Positions 1 through 12,400 of a stretch of 64,000 nucleotides of DNA are shown here, in pieces. Under the pieces are notes generated by a model that saw nothing but the letters and a program-made list of their open reading frames with translations, made no database searches and was not told the DNA's origin. Location of the stretch: contig NW_019091631.1 in assembly GCF_001949145.1 (NCBI RefSeq), positions 11,267 to 75,266 on the forward strand, in the 5' to 3' direction. This stretch comes from Acanthaster planci. Taxonomy: Eukaryota; Echinodermata; Asteroidea; Valvatida; Acanthasteridae. The position numbers and the translations under genes were made by a program. The stretch's first letter is position 1, and each line of letters starts with the position of its first letter.

Positions 1-372
1 ATGTGCATAACTGTGCAGTAAACTAAATGCAGTGAAGAGGACTGCATAAAAGACCCTGTGTCAGTTTGTGCTGGCAACCTACTGTGTACACACTGAACCT
101 GTGCATGCTTGTGTTCCATGTAGAAAATACATGCAGATGAGTGACTGTGGGCACTTGTTTATATTTGTGCTGTAAAACCAAAGGAGAGTTAAAGTTGACA
201 GACAATCTGTTCACCGGTGTACTCGTCAGTATATGTGTACATTTAATGATTTAGTTTAGGTTTACTGACGGGACACCAACTTGCATACTGAGACATACAT
301 GTACATGTAACACCCTTCCCCTCTGCACCCCCAATGGGCAACATAAAAGTCTTTGTTTCTTTTCCCATTTAG
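1..372 (+). other. cacna2d: Intron sequence upstream of first visible exon
   Basis: This is the 3' part of an intron ending in tttag at 368-372. I see no coding segment. It contains an acatgtacatgta palindromic tract near 297-309. Confidence 0.75.
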
Positions 373-483
373 CTGTATGAAGGGCTGAACTTTCCCCCAG
401 TGTATGTGAACGGCTCTGATCTGGTCCTGAAAGTAGCCAACAAGTGGCAGGAATTGCTACAAGACAAGATGGTTGCCGTTGAT
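373..483 (+). CDS. cacna2d: cacna2d exon 1 of window
   Basis: It has 37 codons, phase 0 at both ends, acceptor tttag and donor gtgagt. The peptide starts LYEGLNFPPVYV and aligns with the vertebrate alpha2delta N-terminal region before the VWA domain. It carries an NGS glycosylation sequon. The following 1,026-bp intron shows nothing I can assign. Confidence 0.85.
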
Positions 484-3400
484 GTGAGTCTGCCTTGTGC
501 ATCCTGTACTGTTTCTTCTGTTTCTGTGTGCAAATCTATTGTACATGTGTAGGATTGAAACCATGTTGAAAAGGGGCTGCAATTGATGGACCATACATAG
601 ACCCGTCCTTGCTCTATGGGTGGAGAGTGCTGTTTAATTTTGTACACTGTCCTCTGTGTTCACTGCAGCTGAGTAAAGCAAATGCCAAACACACATTCAA
701 AAAACTGACAGGAAATGATAGAGGTGCACCTTCATGCATGTACATGTACCGTACATACATACCTGTATTTTACGAAACTCAAATACTGAAATTAGACTTA
801 CAGTTCAGCGAGCCAGTTTGGTATTTCAAAAAGCCAAAGGTCTTTCCATTTTGGGACCAAATTGCGCGTATAAGTCAACATATGGCTACGCTGATAGGAC
901 AGACTATCGCGAGCGCATAGCTGTTCCCAAATGGCCTTGTACTGGGCATGTGCTGTTGGAATACCGAACTGGTTCATTCAATTTTCAGCCTGATCAGTGC
1001 TCAGTATGTTGTGAACAGAAAAGGCCGCATGATTAGTATGGATTGCTGGATGTAACGTCTAATGCAACAATGGGATTCTACATACAGTAACTGTAACCAT
1101 TACTCAATGTCTACTTTGCAGAAGGAAAGAAAAGAAATACTGAAACTTATAAAATTTCCAGCTGACGTTTTCTCATCTGTCCTTTTTTTGTACCTGTTCC
1201 TATAGAATCTACAATCCTGGACAAAAAAGTTGGAAAGTTGGGAAGTGCGATGAAAAAATCCCCCTCTCCCCCGTTCAGTGTTGCGGTCATTATTTTATTG
1301 GGCCAAGATTGGGCCCAACTTACCCAATGAGAAACAACACTGACAGGCGGCAAGGGGGAGGCATGTTCCAACGAGATTTGTCCAGGATTGTACGGTAGCT
1401 TGGTCTCATCTCGCAGTAACTAATATCATGGAGGAAGGCCGCCATGCATGTATATGGCATGATTTGAATGGCTGTTTCATAGCATTTGCTTGTGATTTTC
1501 AATCAACAGAGGATTGTTGTGGCATTGGAAACGGCCTATAAGAAGCATAAATACAATGCCAGCATTAAGGTAAGTATCACAGTAAAGGCTGGCGTAGAAT
1601 GTTTAGCCTCTCCACTTCTTGAAGCCACAAGTTTGTTTGTTTCTTCCATTGGCGAGCGTCACTCAGTTTTTCCTTTGCAAAATGTTTCAGCAGTAAGCAC
1701 AGCTGTAGAGTTGTTATTGTTAGTATTATGTTTTAAAGAAGGAAGGGTTTTTATTTTTGTTATTCTTTAATTGGTATACCAGTATGCGTATGTTAAGGTT
1801 CATTATATAATGATAATGAATAAAACATTTCAATTTTATTATTTGCTTAAGAGTGTATTTTACCTCGAGATCCAGGTAAAAATACCCCGAAACTTCTGCT
1901 CCTAAGGGGTGAAAAATTTTACCTTTATCAAAATGATGACCATGACATCATATTTGCACACGGTGGAGGAGACGTATTGTAGAAAATCACACATTCATTT
2001 GGACCCCAAATTTATAGAATGACCCATTCTGCAAGATGGGAATAAATAGTACCACTAATGCAGGCCTCATGGCAAATCATTTAACTTCACTATTAGTACC
2101 ATTGCCAAGCTTTTGGTCCTGCTTACCGTAATTCTCTGGAGGACATCTAAATAATGGAAAAGGTCAGATAATCAACATGAACTGTTGTGATTTCATTTCT
2201 AGGACATGTAGGAGGCACATGTACATGTAAACTTGTAATGCCTACATGAATTTTCATGTGTGAGGCTTAAGTCAATGTTTCAAAACAAGGTGTGTAGGTT
2301 TCCTTCAAAGTGAAAGTCAGGATGTCCAAGTTGAAGCTTTTTTACTCAAATTTGCCGAAAAAAACAATAACAAAAAAACAAAAAAAGACAAATGGAGAGT
2401 TCAGATTGTCTTTCTGGTAGTCATAGGCTGTATGAGTCTTTATACATGTTTAATTTCACAAAGAACAGCCTGCTGTAAAGTGCTACATAACACATAAGAA
2501 AAACTTTGGACATGTCGGTAAATTTGATTTAAGAAAATAAGAGAAGTCGTTCGGGCTTACTGTCGTTAAAGTTTGTTCACTGTTCTTTGTTGCTTTCTAC
2601 TCCCACAGGAAGATGATGTACTTTACTACAATGCTAAGAATGCATCCAAAATGCCACTGAATCTGACGTACTCGGACACGTTCAAGTCCCAAGTTAATGT
2701 CAACCACAGTGCAGTGCAAATCCCTACCGACATATGGGTTGGAGGTAATGTGTTCTCTGGGACTTTCTACACGCTCCTTTGCCATGCAGGTCTTGTGTGA
2801 ACTTCTCGCACGCAGAGCTTGATTGCCAGGCTTCAATATTTTAAGGGAAGGAAAACAAGTGTTGCGTTCATTCAGCAGAAGCATGGAGTTGACCAGGCCG
2901 GTATTGTCTGATCAGTTTTCTTCAATCATCCTTTGTAAATATCTATTCTCGACAAAGTTGTCCTCTCAGTCAGAGTCAGTCAAGTCACTTTTCTTCACAG
3001 TTCAGACTTCAGAATGTCCTGTCTACATGAAGCAGAAGTGACTGGCTACGATAGTTGGTACATATATACATCTGGATATAGCTGTGCTTTGACTATGATT
3101 GATAAGCCAGCTCAGTCCACCAGTCACCTGCTTTTATTTATCAATGGAATTTGACTGGTTTAATACAGCACCAACCAGAGTTACGATCTGACTGTTGGTG
3201 ACTGGTGTTTGAAGTCAGCAGGCGGTTTGAAACCCCTACCTACCTGTCGGGTCTTATGCATTGCAACCGCTGAGCTGACCTTACTTTAACGATCACACCA
3301 GGGCCTTCCGTATTTGAGCTTGGCCTTTGGTCTGCATTTTCTTGTTGAAGTGCTTGGAAATACAGTAGCCTCAGACTTTCTGAGAGATAACACAGAAATC

Positions 3401-6400
3401 AACACTTTTCTGTATTCTGCACCGTGAAAATCCCATCACTGACCCCCAGATAAACACAAATTCTGTTCTTTGCTTCTACTCTTTCACCCAGATAAAACCA
3501 TCCTGAATGGTATCAATGCAACTAATTCAATTGATGAAGTCTTCCGCGAGAACTACCAGAAAGATCCCCAGCTTCTGTGGCAGTATTTTGGAAGTGCCGA
3601 TGGCTTCTATCGCTCTTATCCCGGTATGTTTCTCCGTCTGGCTCCCCATCACTTTTCATAGTTCACTCCTAATATGTCGTGATCAGACTTTCAATTTTTT
3701 TTCACAAGTTCTGCATAGAACAAATACAACTATTACTCTTTTCTCCTCTTTAGTCTTTTTAAAATTTATTTTGAAGCTTTGTCTCTTCACATTCACTTGA
3801 ATGTGTTTTGACTGTAAAAGAGTTCTGCAAAACACAGGTTCAAAATGTTTTGGTTTTTAAAACTGCATTCTGTTAAACCTATTAAATGCTGAAAGATCAT
3901 ACTGAACTTCTTCATTGCATCTCATACAGTGTAAATACACTTGCAAGTCTGTCAAAGTACTTTGTACTCCGTAGCCACAAGTCACAAGTAAGCCTTATAG
4001 TCGACCCACTATTGCCACACAGTTTGATTGACTACTGGAGTTCAAGTCGGAATGGCTAGTATTTTGGCAAATGAAAAGTATGGGGTCAATCATGTACATG
4101 TGCGTACATGTATAAGATGTAATGATATGACAAATTTTAATGTTCTGTTGTTCAGGTGTTCCATTATGCACTTATTTTTCAGAGAGAATAGACGGTGATT
4201 CTGGTACATTTAAAACTGTTTGCACTGGTTTGGGCTAGTTTTGAAACTTGTGAGGACGTGATAATGTTGCATGAGCATTACTCTGAAGTGTATCCATGTC
4301 AATAGGAGTAACATGCTCAAACATACAGCCACTGTACACGCAATACCGCATGACATTGAGTGGTGTTCACAAAAGGTGTTCATTGTTGACGATGCCAAAA
4401 CAATATGGCTGTACTTTGATGGCCTGTTCTCTCTTTTGAGGTACCAGAATCGATCACCATCTCTTGTTTGAAAGATGTAACTTTACACGTGAATATTGAG
4501 TCGAACTTTGAATCCTCCTCAACCCCACTCCCCCCCACCCCTTCCTCCTCAATCCTACACAGCAAAAGAAGCCTTGCGGACTCAGCCTACAGATTTTGAC
4601 CCGCGTCTGAGAAGCTGGTAACCTTCTCTCATGAATAAATGAAACATGAATTATTAACCAGGGCCGCTTTCCTTTCCTTGCCTTGTGCTGTCATCTTAAA
4701 AAAATTCCTTTGCATTGATGAGGTCATGGTGATGTCACAGTTATCAGACAGGCACATTCCTTTATTCTCTGTTCCACTGTGCATGCCTACGGTTTTTACC
4801 TGTCAGGTATCCTATTAGTGTTAACAAAGTCTGGTTTCAACACCTGCTCTACATCATTATCAAAATTGCCTGGCCTGGAGTACATATATCATTACCCCTC
4901 ATGCAGACATCTCATTTCCCTCTTTGTGGCGGAAGAGTGGTCAAGCAGCCACTTGTGTTCAGAGACTGTGCTGTCATCCTGCGAGTTCTTCACAAGTCCA
5001 TCTGGGATTATTGAGTCCTAATTCAGTTTGCAAGCCATAAACTCAGAAGAGACTGCTGTGGCGCCATACTCCTGCCCTTGTTCTTGAGCTTGATGTGCAC
5101 GGCCACTTTGGCAAATGACAGCATGTCACTGGTCAGAGATGGACCATCTGTGCGTTATCGTAGCCTTGCTCTGGATAGACCATCTGTGCGTTATCTTAGC
5201 CTTGCTCTGTCATCTTAAAAAAATTCCTTTGCATTGATGAGGTCATGGTGATGTCACAGTTATCAGATAGGCACATTCCTTTATTCTCTGTTCCACTGTG
5301 CATGCCGCCCTTGTTCTTGAGCTTGATGTGCACGGCCACTTTGGCAAATGACAGCATCTCACCGATCAGAGATGGACCATCTGTGCGTTAGCGTGTCGAC
5401 AATGTGGCCATGGATTCTGGATTGCTAGATAATGACCATAGGTGAACTGCAACAAACACATTTCCTTATATTTTTAACTTGAGAAGACTCGCAGACTTGG
5501 ATGAAGCTTTTGTTCACAGATACTGCATGCTATGCAGTATGACATGACATCGATGACATCTGCGTCGACAAGACAGCACCAGGTGTAAATATTTAACACA
5601 CCAGGCAATGTCTCGTCAACTTACGTCAAGCCATCTGTCCAGCTGTCCTTAGGACTGCCAAAAATTATTCAGGACAGGCAGGTTTTGCTCATACAACATT
5701 TTACAAACCCCAATTTATTTTACCAATGCATTTCACTCCCTGTCACTGGAGAAAAACATTTTTGCGTTTCTATCCAAAGCACTGAATAGAGTGGAAACAT
5801 GGACTCGGGTAGCACCAAAGGGTAACAGTTTCACAAATCTTGCTTGAAGTAAACAGGCAGATTTTAACATTGCCAGGGGAAAGACTGGCAAATGTTTTAA
5901 TCCTACATGTAGATGAAACCGCGATGTCAGGATGTGACATAGATGTACGTGATTTCTGCCTCTGAGATGAATCGATTTGCATTTGAATTTTGTGGGTTGA
6001 GCTTGGTCAGTTTGTGTGCAGTGCGTGAAGATGCCAGTGAAAAATTTTTTAGAGAACTGGAGTCCACTTTACATGTAAATTTGCACTCAAAACTTGACGG
6101 CTTTGTTGTGGGCCTGCATTAAAGCTTTTGTTCAGGACGTCAGTGGTGTCTTTCAGTGAAAATATTGAAGAAAAAAAATTCAATGAAAAAAAATACAGAA
6201 GAGTGTAGACTTCAGAGTTAAAGAGTCTCTCTGATAACTTGATATTAAAAGCCAGTGCTGCACCATCCCTCATAACACTGTGTGAGACTATATCTTGGTG
6301 TGGCTTATTGACATGTGGAAGATTTCTTCGAAACTTAATAACAGCAATGCTGGACCTTCAAGATAAACTCATAAACGGAGGGTGACGGGTAGACTAACCT

Positions 6401-9400
6401 TAACCATGCTAGCATTCTAACTAGATACACTGTGCACATGTACAATTACGGTACATTAAGCTGTAAACACTGCAGGCAACTACTTAATAGTAGAGTTGCT
6501 GTGAGGCTTACAAATTAAAACTTTTTAAAATGCTCTGGTGCACAACAAATTTCCCTGTGCAGAAAAACTAGAAAATCAGCTGGTGTCAAGGCACACACCT
6601 GCTGCGGATACCGGTATGTAGTTTCACTCAAATAGTTGGTAAATGTTCAACAACTCATCTTGTAAAATTCATGTACATTTCACATTTATTCCAGTGCATA
6701 GCAACTTTGGAACATCAATGTACCCCTTTAGGTCCAATTGATTGATGATATAATGTAGAAATTGGGAGGGGGGTTGTACATGTTCTTTCTTTTTCAAGAG
6801 TGCGCCACCAAGAGTTTGCACCGCGTTAGCCAATCACAGTGTGCAAAATCTGTCGACCAGATGCGCGTTTGGAAAGGGTTGACAAATTTTGTGCGTTGTG
6901 ATTGGCCAACGCGTTGCAAACTCTTGGTGGCGCACTGTTGTGAATCTTCCATATTGCCTCATGAGTGCCAAATAAGTAAAAGCCAAGACAGAATCTGAAG
7001 AAAGGGTACACGTGATACATCCTGCTATTATTGGCCCGTCATGCCAGCCTCATAGGCTTACCATCTGTGCTTTCTGTCTGTGTAGCGGCAAAATGGATGA
7101 CAACTACTGAACCCGAAAAAGATCAATATGATGTACGCCGTAGGGGATGGTAAGTTGGCTCAAGGATGGCACAAGAGCTGCGCCCTCGTCTTAGCAGGTT
7201 GTTACGTTTGTAGTCATTAGTTCCTCGTAGATGACCGTTTGTGTGTCCGGATGAGGTCGCCATCAAGAAAAAACGTTTTTTTCCCTTTTGTCTGTGAAAT
7301 TATCCTTTTGAATTGTATCAGTTCATTTGTCCAGATTTAAATTGTTTAAGTCACACAGGTACTGGTACATGTACATGTCTGTAATGCAGATCACATCGCA
7401 CATACATGTACACTTGCTTTTTTCTGTTTTGTGTGCACACTGCACCTGTGAAGTTTAATAGGATGTTTACTGTTCAGGATTTTTGCCGTGTTTAATGAAG
7501 GTCCACGTGCATCTCAGGAAACGTGAAGTTCTTTATTTCAAAACCCTTGTGCAGTTCCACATCCATCCATTTTTCCATTACGTTTCTTCCGTTCAGCAAA
7601 GCTTTACCCTTTCCTTCCACTGCCGTTTTAAAGGCCAGCTTATGCTCACTGTCTGCTTTGAAATCCATATACATCGGCTAGAATGCATCGTTGCTCTCAA
7701 GAACTGGATTTACAAGTGCTGTCCAATTTTCCAGTGCAAACACCTCACAATGCGGACATTTTAGTAAACTGTGCACAAGGCATGTAGAATGAGACGCTGC
7801 TTTGAATGACAGATTAGATTCACCTATCACTTGGTGACTAGAAACATACAGATTAAATTCACCTGTCACTTGATGACTAGAAACATACACCTACATGTAG
7901 CTCATGCAGAAGAGAAGTTTGGAGCTTTTTTTTTTTTCCAAATTGTAAAAGTGCTGATCGCAATCTGTCACATGCCCAGGAGAGTTTTAAACAACACATT
8001 TGTTCATTAAATGCCAGTTTGAAAGTTGTCGTTTATAAAAAGAAGTAAACATCTGGGTACGGGAAAAGAATATTTAAAAAGCCAACGTTCATACCGGTAC
8101 CCCTACTTGCATGTAAATATGAAGCGGGCATCCAGTGCTCAGCTTGTAGGGAAATGATGTTTGTGAATTCAGAGAATCACAACACCTCATGCTTAGCCGT
8201 TGCATACATGTATGCACATGCAGCGGACTGTGAGTGGACGATTCAGAGCGTCCGTATCACACACTGTGAATGTTTTGCTAACATCAGGCATGCTGTTTTT
8301 CTTGCACACTGTTGGTGAGCAGTCTGTAGTACATCGGCCTAATGGATTTGTCTCTCTTCTTGTGCGTCTGGTTTCATGTCGCTTCTTCATTTTGTTGGTA
8401 TTCGTGCATGCTTTGTAGTGTCAATGCTAATGTTCTCGCTAAAGTGGGACTGGAGCCTTTTTAAAAAGTCACTTTTACTGACTGCTTTTACTAATGGGAG
8501 ACTTTGAGATGCTTGGTGGCGACAAACATACTGGTCCTTTTTTACTAGTTCTTGGCATGCGCGCGTGTTGTTTTGTTCATGCGTGCATAGTTCTGAGCAC
8601 GTGCAACACCTTGAAAAAGGACTGGTTTGTCTGCTGTTACCAGCGTCTCAAAGTCTCCCATTAAGTGTATCTTTGCTGCTTTTAAATATTGAATCTTTTA
8701 AAATCAGTTTTTAGTTTTCCTAGTCTTAAAGCTGAAGTGTTTCCGCAGAGGTTCAAATCAAGGTACATGTAGCTTGTTCCTAAGCCCAAACTTGAGCTGT
8801 TCCCCCAAAAGTCTCAGCTGTGGCTGGCTTTAAGACATAAATCAATAGGAAATGGATACAGCCACTAAATAAGTGGCTTCCGATGATGCACATGTTGTTT
8901 GCTGGCTGTTGCTAAGACTTTAGACACAGTCTAGGTATCTTGTCTGGTCATTTAATGTGGTCATGGTCATGTGTTAAGGGAGCCATTGGCATAGTTCATA
9001 TGGTATGGTATACTTTGTGTAAAAAGACATAGTATTCCTCATTGTAGTTGATTTTCTAGGTCCAAGTTGCACCTTTTAACAGCAGTCAAGTCGACACGAA
9101 ATCCCTTCCAGCCCAAAGCTGGCAAATTAGACTCGGGAAGTGCCCATTGAATTTTACAAAACATAAGCTGACCCCTTCCATTCTCATAACTTGGTGCAGT
9201 CAGAAATGATCTTGGCTATTAAATCCAACAGGTACATCCAGGCTGCAAGTTCACCGAAGAACGTCATGATTCTCATAGACACGTGAGTTAACTATCCTAT
9301 ACAAGCGCAAGCTTGTAAATGTCCTTGGACAGTCATCTCTAATGTTAAAACATAACATTGACTTCATAACTGCTCCATGATTTATCGTGGCCCACATCAC

Positions 9401-12400
9401 TGGGACAGTCTGATGTATTTACTGCTGTTTTGTGTTTGTGTATTGCATCCAAGGTATATCCAAACAATTTGATTCAACCTTCCAAATTTGCTGTTACTGT
9501 AGACCTTTTAATGGTGTGCCTTGAAAAGGGTTCATAGATTTCCTGCAGTCCATGGGCCTCTTTGTGTTACTCGGATCCAAATCTGGATCAGTGATCCATT
9601 GTCGTCGGTTCACTGACACAAGAACCTCTCACTGGATGGAGCAAACCAGCGTTGGGATGACTGATCCGGATCCATGGGAAACAAACAGGCTCTGTTTTGT
9701 GCCAAGTTCTGAGACCTCTGACATCCTACTGGGTACAGTGATAGCTTGACACATAACAAGGATCATTCACGGGACATTCAGTTCATGGTTGCCCTACAAC
9801 TGTTTCATGCAGCATTACTAAGACCATTGATTTGGGCATCGGGTTTTACAGAGATCCTACCGCTGTTTCATTTGCAGGAGTGGCAGCACATATGGCATGA
9901 CCCTGGAGATCACCAAGGTGTCCGTATATAAGGCCCTGGATACTCTAGGCAATGATGACTTTGTCAATGTGGCTTACGTGAGTTTGTGTTCTTGTTATGA
10001 ACCAAACATTACTTTGGCTTGTTCGAAAGGCAAAACATGGCTCAAGCAGCCAGTGCGTGAAACGCTAACCTGGCATCACTGTGTCCTGGGTTCAGTTCCC
10101 TTCCAGGGCTGTATGTGAGCAGAGTTGTTCATTTATAATCCTCTCCTGTTCCAAAAGGATTTTACTCCAAGTTCTCTGGGGTTTCCCCCCCCCCACAAAA
10201 AATGATAGTACCTTTGCATAATGTTGCTTATTGGCTGTAATTCCTTTGCAGTGATAAGGTAGACAGAAATGTAAACCGTATACCGCATCTCTGTCCCCTT
10301 CATATCTTAAAATGAATGTGATTTTTTTTTTTCATTTATAACCCATGCAGTTCAACTCCACCTCACACATCGTTGGTTGCTTTGACACCTTCGTTCAGGC
10401 TAACTTACGCAACAAAAATGTAAGTTTCCTTAAATTTATGTCCGGAACGTTTTGTCAGCCATGAAGATAATTTTGTTCTGTCTTGTCTAAAACTGTATGA
10501 AAGTATTTACAACGCAGAAAACTCTTGGGATTTTTGGTTGTGCTGTGTTGTATTTTCCTTGTTATTTCTTCACGTTTTTCGCGGAACTTCAGTGAGGAGT
10601 CTGAACAACTCAAACCCCATCCATTCATGTAAAAATCGATGAAAGTAGTGTGGTCCCTGCAAGCAAGAAATCACTTTTACTGCATTGTGTCTTTGGGGAG
10701 TCTAGTGACCACGTTTTTGTACGGAAAAACGATCTATGAGCGCAACGCGTGCGTAGTAGCCCATTTTGGTCTACTACTGCATTCCAGACCTGAACACGAG
10801 ACCTGACACGTTTCGCTTTGGGTCTTTCCCGTCAATTCAGGATTTTCTGAATAATTCATCATGGTTACGCACGGAGCGACAGTAAAAGCTTCACACAGAC
10901 GAACACGGAAAAATCAGTTTCACTAGCATCTACTATGAATGTTGCTCTGTTGGAGAGGGCATAATTGATGAAACATGAAAAATATAGAAACTCATAGTAC
11001 ACTTGCTATAGTGCGTATTTTACGTTAAGCACAAGGTTTTATGCTGCATATTTTGACTAAATTTCGGAGTCGGGAAGTTTATATATGCCAGTACGCACGT
11101 ACTACTACTAAACCCCTGTTTTGTCGATAATTGTTCCCACTCTGTCAGCTGTTGAAAGAGGAAGTGAAGAAACTGTCCTCATCAGGGCTCGCCGTCTTCA
11201 AGGAGGGTCTGGAAAAGGCATTTGAGGCATTCAGAAAGGTGGGGTTTTTTTTTACAACTGTGTTCCTGTCCTGTTGGTCATCCTTGTCCCCATTTATTTT
11301 ATACACGCAGGCAGTCCGAGAATGGTGTGGAGGTGGACTGCATGCTGTGCTCAGACTTGACCACAGCACATGGCCTCCTAAAGTAGTAAACTTAACCACT
11401 GCACATGGCCTCCCACAGTTGTAAATGTCACACCAGTGAATGCGCCTTGGAACGTTGCAGAGTATGAATTTGGGGGGCAGAAATATTGCAGAGATGTCAT
11501 TTAGATGGCTGTAATGAGTCAGTCTGTGTGGTGCTTGGATGTCTATCAAAAGTTTGCTGCAGCGTCTTGCCCAGTTCGAAATGTCAACATTTATGGCCAC
11601 ATTAATTTTTGTATGTAAGGGTAATGTCTGCAGATTGCACCATTGATTTGTTTTTTCTTGGGGAGGGGTGCCAAAGTTTTGTGCACTATAAAGAAAAAAT
11701 ATTTGTAGCATTTGTTGTCAGTGATTGGTTGATTGAATTGCACCTGTTAAATGTTCTTCCAATCAAGTATGTTGAAATATCAACTCTACATCCCATTGGG
11801 TGTCAGAATTGAAAGTCACACCATTTTTTTACTGCCACTGTGACAAGTTCGCCCAGGGAGAATAGCTGGGCAGTAAACAAGCCAGGTCTGTACTAAACAT
11901 AGAGGTATCACTTCCCACTTTGATTGCCACAGTTTGAAGATGTAGAGAAGGCGGGGCGTGAGAAGCAGAATCAAGGAGCCAAGTGCCACCAGGTCATCCT
12001 CATCTTCACCGACGGGGGAGAGGCAGACGAACGTCTGATCTTTGAGAAGTACAATGACCCAGTCAGTGTGAGTACAAGGTTGTGTTGTTGAGAATTTGCT
12101 TGGCACGAGCCAATTGGAGTGCTGCAGATATGAGACTGAATCTCACAGTATGAGTCCGAAATCCAGTGTCTCAAGTGACTTTGTTGTTTCAGTTTGCATG
12201 AGATGTACGTTTTGTAGTGCATGCATCATTCAGTTTCATCCCCATGAAAGTGCTCATTATGAAAGTGAAAATGATTGAGGGCTCCCTTTGATTTACACTC
12301 TACAAGATTCTTTTAAAGGCCACCCACCCAAAAGTGGCTTGGACAACTTGCAACTTGATGTCTCAGGTTGGAAACAAGGTTTTTGCTTTTCATTTGGCAA

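Noticed and set aside
3180-3300. Possible tRNA-like or SINE sequence with ggtttgaaacccc
   Set aside because: A B-box-like word exists but no convincing A box or body motif accompanies it.
9551-9690. Imperfect inverted repeat around ggatcc/ggatcagt words
   Set aside because: Arms match only in blocks and the ends cannot be placed, so it is not listed as an element.
11145-11711. 188-codon open frame on the minus strand
   Set aside because: It overlaps cacna2d exon 9 in antisense and runs into intron sequence. The peptide shows no recognisable motif.
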